Assembly: GCA_905480215.1 (NCBI GenBank)
Contig: CAJQPL010000024.1
Coordinates: 1-47,407 of the forward strand
From: an uncultured Woeseiaceae bacterium
Lineage (GTDB): Bacteria; Pseudomonadota; Gammaproteobacteria; Steroidobacterales; Woeseiaceae
DNA: 47,407 bases
Reading direction: 5' to 3'
The notes beneath the pieces are model-generated. The model saw nothing but the letters and a program-made list of their open reading frames with translations. It was not told where the DNA came from and did not search any database. The position numbers and the translations under genes were made by a program. Positions within the stretch are counted from its first letter, which is position 1, and each line of letters begins with the position of its first letter. Below are positions 25,550 to 34,413 of the stretch, in pieces.

Positions 25550-27379
25550 ATGAAAAGAGCTATAAAGAATCTCGATAAAATGTTCGCGGGCGCCTTGCTC
25601 GTGGTTCTGTTTAGCGCTTGCTCAGAACAAGTGGCTGATGAGATTACAGTGGCAGCAGCTACTGAAACCGCCGAAGAGTTTATTTCTCGGGCAAATGTGG
25701 AGCTTATAGACCTGTCACGCCAAAGCGGTGCGGCAGGATGGGTTCGTGCGACTTATATTACTCATGATACGGCGATACTCGCCGCGACTTCGCAAGAACG
25801 GTATGCAGAGTGGCACAGCGGTATGGTGCAACAGGCTTTAGCCTACGAGGGTCAGGATCTTAGTGCTGAAACACAGCGCGCTATTGATCTGCTAAAGCTC
25901 GGGACTTCGCTACCAACACCGAACGACGCCGCGAAACGCAAAGAACTGACGCAGATCGCAACAGAGCTCGGCGGCATGTACGGTTCCGGCCAGTATTGCA
26001 TGGGTAACGACTGCAAGAGCCTTTCTGATCTGGAAGAGATCTTCATTGAAAGCCGCGATTACGATGAGCTTCAGGAAGCCTGGGAAGGATGGCGTACGAT
26101 TTCGCCGCCAATGCGTGGCAAATACGCACGCTATGTCGAGCTTGCCAACGAGGGGGCCGGTGAACTTGGCTACGGCGACCTGGGTGCAATGTGGCGCGCT
26201 CGCTATGACATGAGCCCGGCTGAGTTCCAGAATGAGACTGTACGCCTTTGGGAGCAGGTGAAACCGCTTTATGAGCAGCTTCACTGCGCGGTTCGAGCCA
26301 AGCTCGGCGAAACTTACGGTGAGGACAAGGTGCCACAGGACGGGCCGATTCCAGCACACTTGCTGGGCAACATGTGGGCGCAAGAATGGGGGTTCATTTA
26401 CGACATCATGGAGCCGTATCCCGGTGTCTCCGATCTCGATGTCGATAGCACGCTGCAAACAAAAGATTACTCACCGCAGGAAATGGTTCGCTCTGCCGAA
26501 AACTTTTATGTATCGCTCGGCATGGATCGCCTGCCGGACACTTTTTGGGAGCGCTCACAATTCACCAAGCCGCGTGATCGCGACGTCGTTTGCCACGCAA
26601 GCGCCTGGGGCCTCGACGGCGGTAACGATCTACGCATCAAGATGTGCATCAAGCAAACTTACGATGAGCTTCGAACCATCTATCACGAGCTCGGGCACAA
26701 CTACTACCAGTCGGCTTACAAACATCAGCCGATGCTCTTTCAGGGCGGTGCCCACGCGGGTTTCCATGAGGCCATTGGCGATACCATCACGCTATCGATG
26801 ACACCTGAATACTTGAACGAAGTGGGTCTGATCGGCTCGGCTGAGGAAAGTGAAGAAGCGGTTATAAATCGGCAAATGCAGGTGGCGCTCGACAAGATCG
26901 CGTTCCTGCCGTTTGGCAAGCTAATCGACGAATGGCGTTGGGGCGTTTTCTCGGGCGAGATCACGCCGCAGAATTACAACCAGAGCTGGTGGGATTTACG
27001 TAACAAGTATCAAGGCATCGCACCACCGTCTGAAAGAAGCGAAGATCATTTCGACCCAGGCGCGAAGTATCACGTAGCGGGCAATGTCTCTTACACCCGT
27101 TATTTCCTCGCACGCATCCTGCAGTTTCAATTCCAACGCTCGCTGTGCGAAATTGCCGGACATGAAGGTGATCTTGCGTCCTGTTCGATCTTCAACAACA
27201 CCGAAGCCGGTGCGAAGTTCCACGCCATGATGGCAGCCGGACAAAGCGAGCCGTGGCAAGATGCGTTGGAGAAACTAACCGGCACTCGTGAAATGGATGC
27301 GACGGCGATTATTGACTACTTCGCTCCACTCATGGGATATCTAAAGGAACAGAATGCTGGTCGCAGCTGCGGTTGGTAG
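25550..27379 (+). CDS. M2 family peptidyl-dipeptidase lipoprotein (ACE-like)
   Basis: A 609-residue zinc metallopeptidase related to angiotensin-converting enzyme, which removes dipeptides from the C-terminus of peptides. The zinc site is complete: HELGH at residues 379-383 and the third ligand Glu407 in GFHEAIGD, 24 residues later, as in ACE. A hydrophobic N-terminus ends FSAC, a probable lipobox, so the enzyme is likely tethered in the periplasm. A TTG lies just before the ATG at 25550; I take the ATG. Homologues are well known in Xanthomonas. Its place between a dipeptide importer and an AbgT-like transporter suggests a peptide-scavenging operon. Confidence 0.93.
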   Translation: MKRAIKNLDKMFAGALLVVLFSACSEQVADEITVAAATETAEEFISRANVELIDLSRQSGAAGWVRATYITHDTAILAATSQERYAEWHSGMVQQALAYEGQDLSAETQRAIDLLKLGTSLPTPNDAAKRKELTQIATELGGMYGSGQYCMGNDCKSLSDLEEIFIESRDYDELQEAWEGWRTISPPMRGKYARYVELANEGAGELGYGDLGAMWRARYDMSPAEFQNETVRLWEQVKPLYEQLHCAVRAKLGETYGEDKVPQDGPIPAHLLGNMWAQEWGFIYDIMEPYPGVSDLDVDSTLQTKDYSPQEMVRSAENFYVSLGMDRLPDTFWERSQFTKPRDRDVVCHASAWGLDGGNDLRIKMCIKQTYDELRTIYHELGHNYYQSAYKHQPMLFQGGAHAGFHEAIGDTITLSMTPEYLNEVGLIGSAEESEEAVINRQMQVALDKIAFLPFGKLIDEWRWGVFSGEITPQNYNQSWWDLRNKYQGIAPPSERSEDHFDPGAKYHVAGNVSYTRYFLARILQFQFQRSLCEIAGHEGDLASCSIFNNTEAGAKFHAMMAAGQSEPWQDALEKLTGTREMDATAIIDYFAPLMGYLKEQNAGRSCGW

Positions 27380-27407
27380 TTAGTTACTGAATCGGGGGGA
27401 GATAAAA

Positions 27408-28943
27408 ATGTCAGGGCATAATAAAATTGCTGCGCCGGGCGGGTTTCTTGGCACGGTAGAACGCGTCGGAAACAAGCTGCCGGATCCGGCGGTATTGTTC
27501 ATCGCGCTACTCGGTATCGTTTGGGTACTTTCCTGGCTGCTGTCTTACATGACCTTCGACGTCGTCGATCCGCGCAGTGGCGAATCGTTGGTTATTAACA
27601 ACCTGTTGTCAGGATCAGCCATTACCGAATTTCTGTCGGTCATGGTAACGAACTTCTCGCACTTCCACCCGGTCGGCGTTGTTCTCGTTGCAATGTTGGG
27701 TATTGGTGTTGCGGAGCATACGGGCTTCATTAATGCCGCATTGCGAGCATTGCTCAACGTAACGCCAAAAATGGCTTTGACACCAATGGTTATCGCAGTT
27801 GGTATCGCCAGTCATACGGCGGCAGATGCGGGCTACGTTTTGGTCATACCGCTCGGCGGCGTCATTTTCTTCGCTGCGGGCCGTCACCCTCTGGCGGGTA
27901 TCGCTGCAGCGTTCGCCGGTGTTTCGGGTGGCTTTTCAGCAAGCTTTATCCCCTCGGCGATTGACCCCCTGTTGCAAGGATTGACGCAGGCTGGTGCACA
28001 GATTCTCGACCCCGCAGTTACGCTAAACCCCCTCAATAACTACTTCTTCACGACTGCTTCGTCGATCTTGATCATCAGTATCGGCTGGTTCGTTACTGAG
28101 AAAATCGTCGAGCCACGCTTGCAGAATGAAGAAATTGATGGTGATGCGGATGATCTGCCGGTGATGCATGACCTGGAGGACGAGCAGCGCAAAGGCTTGC
28201 GCTGGGCATCTGTTGCGATGCTTCTGGGTATCGCTGTCCTGATAGCAACAGCACAGCCACTGGACTCGCCGTGGCGCGATGCAAGCGGCCAAATCGCCGG
28301 TTTTCAAGCGCCGTTGATGCGCTCTATCGTCTCGCTAATCTTCCTCTTGTTCCTGTTACCCGGTGTCGTTTACGGAATCGTTGCGAATACAGTGACGAGC
28401 TCTAAGGACATTATCGTCGGAATGACGAAATCGATGAACAGCATGGCGTACTACCTGGTCATCATGTTTTTTATCGCACAGTTTGTTTATGCCTTTGGGC
28501 AATCCAACCTGGGCGTGTTGTTGGCATTAAAGGGCGCGGGCTTTCTGCAAGCAATGCACCTCCCAGCTGCCGTCACCATAATTGGCATCATTCTGCTGAC
28601 CGGTATCGTCAACATCTTCGTTGGTTCGGCGTCAGGCAAGTGGGGGCTGCTGGCACCCATCTTCGTGCCGATGCTGATGACGCTTGGCATATCACCGGAT
28701 CTAACGCAGGCCGCTTATCGAGTAGGAGACTCCAGCACCAATATCATCACGCCGCTCATGCCGTACTTCCCGCTGGTCGTCGTGTATTGCCAGCGCTACG
28801 TTAAGAACACCGGAATCGGCACGCTAACTGCGATGATGCTGCCCTATTCGATGTCATTCCTGGTGTTGTGGACGGTTTTCCTTCTGATCTATTTCGCACT
28901 TGGTTTACCGTTGGGAATTCAGTCAAGCTATACATACCCGTAA
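27408..28943 (+). CDS. abgT: AbgT family transporter
   Basis: A 511-residue membrane protein of the AbgT family, named for the E. coli p-aminobenzoyl-glutamate importer; some members export sulfonamides. The N-terminus FLGTVERVGNKLPDPAVLFI is diagnostic. Conserved loops include ASHTAADAGYVLVIPLGG, SGGFSASFIPSAIDPLLQGLT and, near the end, GSASGKWGLLAPIFVPML with RVGDSSTNIITPLMPYFPLV. A ribosome site GGGGGGAG precedes the ATG. No abgA/abgB amidohydrolase lies here, so the substrate may be another acylated amino acid or dipeptide from the upstream M2 peptidase. Confidence 0.9.
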   Translation: MSGHNKIAAPGGFLGTVERVGNKLPDPAVLFIALLGIVWVLSWLLSYMTFDVVDPRSGESLVINNLLSGSAITEFLSVMVTNFSHFHPVGVVLVAMLGIGVAEHTGFINAALRALLNVTPKMALTPMVIAVGIASHTAADAGYVLVIPLGGVIFFAAGRHPLAGIAAAFAGVSGGFSASFIPSAIDPLLQGLTQAGAQILDPAVTLNPLNNYFFTTASSILIISIGWFVTEKIVEPRLQNEEIDGDADDLPVMHDLEDEQRKGLRWASVAMLLGIAVLIATAQPLDSPWRDASGQIAGFQAPLMRSIVSLIFLLFLLPGVVYGIVANTVTSSKDIIVGMTKSMNSMAYYLVIMFFIAQFVYAFGQSNLGVLLALKGAGFLQAMHLPAAVTIIGIILLTGIVNIFVGSASGKWGLLAPIFVPMLMTLGISPDLTQAAYRVGDSSTNIITPLMPYFPLVVVYCQRYVKNTGIGTLTAMMLPYSMSFLVLWTVFLLIYFALGLPLGIQSSYTYP

Positions 28944-28961
28944 GGATAAGGAACCAGACAC

Positions 28962-31355
28962 ATGCATGACTTCGAGAAACTTGGTGCGTTTTACCTTGGC
29001 AAGCGCTACGACAGTGACGCAAAGAAACTCACCGAGGACCTGGTTCTTTACGATTCTAAGGACCTCACGACCCACGCCGTGATTATCGGCATGACCGGCT
29101 CCGGTAAGACCGGCCTCGGTATTGGTATTCTTGAAGAAGCAGCACTTGATCACATTCCGGTCATCGCACTGGACCCTAAAGGCGATATGGGCAACCTGTT
29201 GCTGACCTTCCCGCAGCTGAAGGCCGAAAGCTTTGAACCGTGGGTCAATGACCGCGTAGCCACCGAGAATGGTCAGACCCGACAGCAGTTCGCGGCGGCG
29301 CAAGCGGCGCTGTGGAAGAAGGGCCTCGGTCAATGGGGGCAAACTGCGAAACGGATTCAGCAGCTGCGAAAGAACGTCGACCTCGCGATCTATACGCCTG
29401 GCAGCAACGCCGGTTTGCCTATATCTGTACTGCAGTCTTTCGCGGCACCGGATCAGGCGCTGGTCGATGATGTCGATTTGTACCGTGAGCGCGTGCAAGC
29501 AACAGCTACCGGTATTCTGACACTGCTTGGTATCGACGCGGATCCGGTCGCAAGCCGCGAGCACATACTGATCTCACGGCTTCTGGATAATGCATGGAAA
29601 GATGGTCGCGATCTTGACGTTGCAAATCTCATTGCTGAAATTCAGGATCCACCGATTACGAAAGTCGGTGTAATGAACGTTGATTCGTTTTTTCCTGCCA
29701 AGGACCGTTTCGCCCTGGCACTGCGACTCAACAATCTGTTGGCAGCACCCGGCTTCGAAGCATGGATGCAAGGCGAACCACTGCGCGCCAAGAGCCTGCT
29801 GTATACCGAGGATGGCAAACCGCGTATTTCAGTAATGTCGATCGCGCACCTCGACGACGCACAACGCATGTTTTTCGTTTGCATGTTGCTCAATGAGCTC
29901 ATCGCATGGATGCGCGCACAGCAGGGCACCTCAAGCCTGCGCGCCATCCTGTATATGGACGAACTCTTTGGTTACATGCCGCCGGTAGCAAACCCACCAT
30001 CGAAGAGACTGTTCCTGACGCTGCTGAAACAAGCGCGAGCCTATGGTCTCGGGCTAGTCTTATCCACGCAAAATCCGGTCGACCTCGATTATAAAGGGCT
30101 GTCGAACACCGGCACCTGGTTTATTGGCCGCCTGCAAACTGAGCGCGACAAAGCGCGCGTGATGGAGGGCCTCGAGGGCGCCAGCAGTGGTGACTTCGAC
30201 AAGCAGGCGATGGAGCGCACTATCGCCGGCCTTGGTAAACGGCGCTTCCTGTTGCACAACGTCCATGAAACCGAGACGGTGGTGTTCAACACACGTTGGG
30301 TCATGTCATACCTTGCTGGGCCGCTAACGCGTGAGCATATTCGCACCCTGATGTCGAAGGTGAGGAATAAGGTTGCTGCAGCCGCTAAGGCGGTTTCGAA
30401 GCCAAAGCGTAAGAGCCGCGACTCGGCGCCATCGCTACCGCCCGGTATTGAGCAATATTTCGTGCCCTCGCTAGGTGAAGAAATTGTCTATCACCCGCGC
30501 CTGATTGCCGGTGGCGATGTGGTCTTTAGCAGTGCGCGTTATAAAGTTGAAGACGAACGCGCTTTGCTGCACACGGTGGAGTTTGATGATGGGCCGGTTG
30601 CTATTGATTGGGATCTCGCCGAAGCAATTGATATTTCAATTGACGATCTTGCCGAAGATGGCGAAGAAAATGCCAGCTACGCTGATTGTCCCGCGGCGGC
30701 CAACGAAGTAAGGGCATATGCGGCCTGGGCCAAAGATTACAAACGATGGGTACGGCAGAACGAAAACATCACTTTATATAGCAGCAAACGTTTTCGACTA
30801 ACGTCGGACGCTAGCGAAACGGAAGGCGATTTTCGTGCGCGCCTGCAAGATGCTGCAAGCGAGAAGCGCGATATTGCCATTGCTAAAATACGCAAACGCT
30901 ACGCCAGCAAGGTCACAACTCTGGAGAACAGGTTAATGCGCGCCGAACAAGCTGTTGCGGTACAGAAACAGCAATCTACAAAGAAGAAGCTCGACACTGC
31001 CATTTCGTTCGGTACTGCAATTCTCGGGGCCTTGCTGGGGCGCAAGCGCCTGACGAGCAGCTCAGCGACGCGCGTGGGTTCTGCTATCAAGACAGCCAGC
31101 AGCGCCCAGAAAGAAGCTGCGGATGTCGCGCGCGCAAAACAAACCGCGAGCAAGGTGAAGAAAGATATCGCGGCGCTTAATCAAGCATTGGAAACAGAAG
31201 TTGCAGAACTTGATACTGCTTTCGATGCACAGTCCGAAGAACTTTCCGAAGTTGTTGTACGCGCAAAGAGCACCGACATTCATGTCGCGATTACCGCGCT
31301 GGTTTGGTTGCCCTACACCACAGGTGAAGACGGTCGCTTAAAACCCGCCTGGTGA
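28962..31355 (+). CDS. HerA/DUF87-like ATPase with C-terminal coiled coil
   Basis: A 797-residue P-loop ATPase of the HerA-FtsK superfamily. Walker A is GMTGSGKT (residues 43-50), followed by VIALDPKGDMGNLL. Walker B is AILYMDELFGY around Asp333, and the sensor strand is GLGLVLSTQNPVDLDYKGLSN. This order (WalkerA-DPKGD-MDE-STQNP) is typical of HerA-like DNA-pumping ATPases. From about residue 600 the sequence is charged and probably coiled coil, interrupted near residues 680-698 by the hydrophobic glycine-rich stretch AISFGTAILGALLG, which resembles a hairpin tip or membrane contact. No NurA, Sir2 or other nuclease partner is adjacent. Its role is unknown; DNA processing or defence is inference. 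Confidence 0.8.
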   Translation: MHDFEKLGAFYLGKRYDSDAKKLTEDLVLYDSKDLTTHAVIIGMTGSGKTGLGIGILEEAALDHIPVIALDPKGDMGNLLLTFPQLKAESFEPWVNDRVATENGQTRQQFAAAQAALWKKGLGQWGQTAKRIQQLRKNVDLAIYTPGSNAGLPISVLQSFAAPDQALVDDVDLYRERVQATATGILTLLGIDADPVASREHILISRLLDNAWKDGRDLDVANLIAEIQDPPITKVGVMNVDSFFPAKDRFALALRLNNLLAAPGFEAWMQGEPLRAKSLLYTEDGKPRISVMSIAHLDDAQRMFFVCMLLNELIAWMRAQQGTSSLRAILYMDELFGYMPPVANPPSKRLFLTLLKQARAYGLGLVLSTQNPVDLDYKGLSNTGTWFIGRLQTERDKARVMEGLEGASSGDFDKQAMERTIAGLGKRRFLLHNVHETETVVFNTRWVMSYLAGPLTREHIRTLMSKVRNKVAAAAKAVSKPKRKSRDSAPSLPPGIEQYFVPSLGEEIVYHPRLIAGGDVVFSSARYKVEDERALLHTVEFDDGPVAIDWDLAEAIDISIDDLAEDGEENASYADCPAAANEVRAYAAWAKDYKRWVRQNENITLYSSKRFRLTSDASETEGDFRARLQDAASEKRDIAIAKIRKRYASKVTTLENRLMRAEQAVAVQKQQSTKKKLDTAISFGTAILGALLGRKRLTSSSATRVGSAIKTASSAQKEAADVARAKQTASKVKKDIAALNQALETEVAELDTAFDAQSEELSEVVVRAKSTDIHVAITALVWLPYTTGEDGRLKPAW

Positions 31356-31404
31356 CTTATCGCTTGTCAATAGACCGACACATCGATATCGACTCGCGAT
31401 CGCA

Positions 31405-32268
31405 CTAGTCGCCTATACAGGCACCGGCATAGGCCTTTTGCGTGCCAGAGTTATCGAGCTGGCATTCGTTATCGTAGGTTTCGCCATCCATGCCGCAAAC
31501 CGGCAGGTAGTCAGCGTCACAATTTTCGCCAAGGGATTCACACACTCCAGCGTACTCGATAGAGATGCCGCGACGTTCCGAGAAGCACGCATTGCCATAG
31601 GTAACGCCATCTTCGCCGCAAACAGGGACAAATAGGCGCGGACACGCGCGCACGTTACACATGCCTTCTGTGAAATTGCTAGCGCCGGCTTGTTCGCCGA
31701 AGCAGGCATTGTCATAGGTGACGCCATCTTCACCACATACCGGCGCGTACACCTGCGGACAGTTGTCGACGTTACAAGAGCCTTTGCGCTGCACCAGCAC
31801 TCGATCAGCATCCGCCTCACAACGATTCACAAACGTTCGGCCGTTCATACCACAGACCGGGTCTTCGTAACTCGGACAGCCATTAGGCGTACAGGCGCCA
31901 ATCCCGGCAATAGTCGCATTCGACTTGGCGGCAAAACATTCATTGATATAGGTGTTGCCATCTTCGCCGCAGACCGGGTCAAAAATCTCAGGGCAACCGT
32001 CTTCGGACTCCTCTATGCAAATGCCAAAACTTGAAACCTCTATACCGGCAGCGCCGGCAACGCACTCATTGCTATAGGTTTGGCCATCGACACCGCAGAC
32101 CGGGTCGTACTGCATGGTGCAGGCGACATCTTCGCTTTGCGCGATGACAAGATTTCTGTTTGTCGACGGAAAAATGCTCTGCAGGTCGACGTCGCCAGCA
32201 TACACCGCCGTGCCTGGCGCGCAGATGGCCGTAATCGCCAGCAACATTGTTCGACATTTTTTGTTCAT
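31405..32268 (-). CDS. secreted six-domain Kazal-type protease inhibitor
   Basis: A 287-residue protein with a signal peptide (ending AVYA) and six consecutive Kazal modules of about 35 residues. Each has the pattern C-x(7)-C-G-x-(D/N)-G-x-T-(Y/F)-x-N-x-C-x(n)-C with four cysteines, for example CPQVYAPVCGEDGVTYDNAC. By alignment with avian ovomucoid the P1 residue is the second after the first Cys; the six domains would show Met, Glu, Ser, Gln, Arg and Ala, so each may favour a different serine protease. Bacterial Kazal proteins exist but are sparsely studied. Likely targets are the cell's own exported proteases or those of predators and neighbours. Confidence 0.88.
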   Translation of the reverse strand: MNKKCRTMLLAITAICAPGTAVYAGDVDLQSIFPSTNRNLVIAQSEDVACTMQYDPVCGVDGQTYSNECVAGAAGIEVSSFGICIEESEDGCPEIFDPVCGEDGNTYINECFAAKSNATIAGIGACTPNGCPSYEDPVCGMNGRTFVNRCEADADRVLVQRKGSCNVDNCPQVYAPVCGEDGVTYDNACFGEQAGASNFTEGMCNVRACPRLFVPVCGEDGVTYGNACFSERRGISIEYAGVCESLGENCDADYLPVCGMDGETYDNECQLDNSGTQKAYAGACIGD

Positions 32269-32286
32269 TGCTTTCTACCGTTTTTA

Positions 32287-32342
32287 TCTATTTTTTTGGA
32301 TCTATTTTTTTGGATCTATTTCTTTGGGTCTGCTTCTTTAGA
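32287..32342. repeat. four tandem copies of a 14-bp unit in the Kazal gene leader
   Basis: The unit TCTATTTTTTTGGA is repeated exactly at 32287-32300 and 32301-32314, then with two changes at 32315-32328 (TCTATTTCTTTGGG) and more degenerate at 32329-32342. The array lies 19 bp upstream of the minus-strand Kazal inhibitor start and just before the yibQ stop. The seven-T tracts make it prone to slippage. Confidence 0.85.
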
Positions 32343-32362
32343 GCCAGAAAGCAGCGCGCAGT

Positions 32363-33100
32363 TCAGTCATTGTTCAACAGCTCGCTGATCGTAACCAGCT
32401 CAAAGCCCTCATCTGCAAGCAGTGGAAGCTCCCGTTCGAGTAGCTCCAGAGTAGCCGGGTAGGGGTGACCGATGACAATAACCGAGCCACGCTTGCTTGC
32501 CATGTACTTCATCCGCTCAAACTCGCGCGCCACCGTTTCGGGATCTTGGTCCGGGTCGAGGAAAATATCTCGTTTGCGGGCGCTAACACCTGTCTCATCT
32601 GCAAATTGCATCGCAACGCTTTGATGCGTTGTAAAGCTATCGACAAAAAACAGGTCCTGATGCGAATGTATTTCTTCCATCAGCCACTGCATGTGACCCG
32701 GATGCCGCGTTAGCAGGCTGCCCCGATGACTGTTAACGCCTATAGCGTGCGGCACCGCGGCAATAGCCCTCGCAAACGTCTCGTTAAACTCGCGGCGACT
32801 CATGTCCAGATGAATGCCCATCGGCTCCTGGTCGAGATCATTCGCTGTGGCCTGCAACGGCAGGTGCAGTAAAACCTCTTTACCATTTTTGTACGCACGA
32901 CGTGCCAGATCTTTGGAGCGCGGCGCACCAGGTAGAATCGCGAAAGCGATAGGGCCAGGAAGCCTGATCGCCCGCTGCCCGGCATCCAGTCGGTAGCCGA
33001 GGTCATCGATAATAATTGCGATTTGCGGCGGGCTTGTCGCAGTAGAGCCGCTGGCAAGCGCCAGTAACAGCGCCGCGATAAGAGTTCGCAGCAAACTCAT
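32363..33100 (-). CDS. yibQ: divergent polysaccharide deacetylase, YibQ family
   Basis: A 245-residue exported protein (signal peptide to about residue 22) of the divergent polysaccharide deacetylase family (DUF610). It has IAIIIDDLGYRLDAGQRAIRLPGPIAFAILP at the N-terminus, VLLHLPLQ in the middle, and HPGHMQWLMEEIHSHQDLFFVDSFTT. The conserved GVNNHMGS-type segment reads GVNSHRGSLLT here. It overlaps the ctp gene by 4 bp and lies in the same order after envC as in E. coli, so it is probably part of an envelope or cell-division operon. Enzymatic activity is unproven for the family. Confidence 0.88.
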   Translation of the reverse strand: MSLLRTLIAALLLALASGSTATSPPQIAIIIDDLGYRLDAGQRAIRLPGPIAFAILPGAPRSKDLARRAYKNGKEVLLHLPLQATANDLDQEPMGIHLDMSRREFNETFARAIAAVPHAIGVNSHRGSLLTRHPGHMQWLMEEIHSHQDLFFVDSFTTHQSVAMQFADETGVSARKRDIFLDPDQDPETVAREFERMKYMASKRGSVIVIGHPYPATLELLERELPLLADEGFELVTISELLNND

Positions 33101-34317
33101 TGCGCCGAGCTGTGCATAACCGCTCTGGATTGCAGTTGCTGCAGCGCCTCACTCAACTGCGCATCAGCTTCGCGATCCAAAGCACCGGACAAACTAAGGT
33201 CTGGGTAGCCTGGTGTTTCTTCGACGACTACATCTGGCGTAACGCCGACTTCATGTATCGAGTCGCCGGATGGCGTGAAGTAACGTGAGGTCGTCAGTTT
33301 GATTGCGCGGCCCCTCGACAACGGCATGACCGTTTGAACAAGACCTTTGCCGAATGTGTGTGTGCCGACGACCGTGGCGCGGTTATGGTCTTGCAACGCA
33401 CCTGCCACGATCTCCGATGCGGATGCCGAACCGCTGTTGACTAAAACCACCATGGGGGCACCATCCAGTATGTCGCCACGATGTGCAGAGCGCGTAAATC
33501 GTGAATCCAGTGTGCGTCCATCGGCCGAAACTATTATTCCGGAATCCAGAAATAAATCCGATACGTCAACGGCGGCATCAAGAACGCCACCGGGGTTGTT
33601 GCGCAGATCCAATACGACGCCCTGCAACATCTGACCATACGCATCCTGCAAATCATCAACCGCCTGACTGAGCTCATGCGCGGTGTTGTCACTGAACTGG
33701 TTAACGCGCATGTAACCGTAAGCGTCACTCAGGATTTCTTTATGAACGCTTGCGACCCTTATAACCTGGCGTTTCATTTCATATTCGATAACGCCTTCGT
33801 CACGCAACACTGACAACATGACGCTTGATCCAGCGCTACCGCGTAGCCGACTCATCGCATCTTGCATTCGTTCAGCTTCGATAGCCTTACCATCTACCGC
33901 AACCAACTCATCACCACTGCGAATGCCCGCGCGCGCTGCGGGCGACCCTGCAATCGGCGAGATCACGCGTATCGCATTGTCGATTTCTGCTACCTCAATG
34001 CCAACGCCGGTATAGCTGCCGGTCGTGCTGCTGCGAATATCGCGATATTCATCGGCATCCAGATATTCCGAGTGCGAGTCAAGATCGCTGACCATGCCGC
34101 GAATAGCGCTTTCCAGAAGATCTACGTCATCAATGGGCTCGACATACTCACGTTTTACGCGCGCGAAAACTTCGGCAAACAATTCGGCTTGTTCACGAGA
34201 TAGTTGCTGCTGGGAAGCGGGCCTTTCGCTACTGAGAAGGCCGCCACCGATCGACAGGCTGACGCCCATTACAACGCCGATGACGACCACTAGAATTGCT
34301 CGAATTTTCAATGACAT
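33097..34317 (-). CDS. ctpA: S41 family C-terminal processing peptidase
   Basis: A 406-residue periplasmic serine protease with an N-terminal membrane anchor/signal (residues about 5-28). A PDZ domain occupies about residues 95-175 (YTGVGIEVAEIDNAIRVISP, then PAARAGIRSGDELVAVDG). The catalytic core has VVLDLRNNPGGVLDAAVDVSDLF, the nucleophile Ser in VNSGSASASEIVAGALQD and the general-base Lys in THTFGKGLVQT. Such Ser-Lys proteases trim envelope proteins, including peptidoglycan hydrolases. It sits between envC and yibQ, suggesting control of cell-wall cleavage at division. Its coding end overlaps the yibQ start. Confidence 0.94.
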   Translation of the reverse strand: MSLKIRAILVVVIGVVMGVSLSIGGGLLSSERPASQQQLSREQAELFAEVFARVKREYVEPIDDVDLLESAIRGMVSDLDSHSEYLDADEYRDIRSSTTGSYTGVGIEVAEIDNAIRVISPIAGSPAARAGIRSGDELVAVDGKAIEAERMQDAMSRLRGSAGSSVMLSVLRDEGVIEYEMKRQVIRVASVHKEILSDAYGYMRVNQFSDNTAHELSQAVDDLQDAYGQMLQGVVLDLRNNPGGVLDAAVDVSDLFLDSGIIVSADGRTLDSRFTRSAHRGDILDGAPMVVLVNSGSASASEIVAGALQDHNRATVVGTHTFGKGLVQTVMPLSRGRAIKLTTSRYFTPSGDSIHEVGVTPDVVVEETPGYPDLSLSGALDREADAQLSEALQQLQSRAVMHSSAQ

Positions 34318-34413
34318 ATAATGATTCCAGCGCCCTGACTTTTAGCTCTTGGGACACAATCATCGACCTTAGCATAGAAAATTACGCAATAAAGAACTGT
34401 GCTTGTGACATAA

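Noticed and set aside
32247-32462. Plus-strand frame with repeated FFGSIFLDLFL-like peptide
   Set aside because: The hydrophobic repeats are simply the 14-bp tandem DNA repeat read through; the frame is antisense to yibQ.
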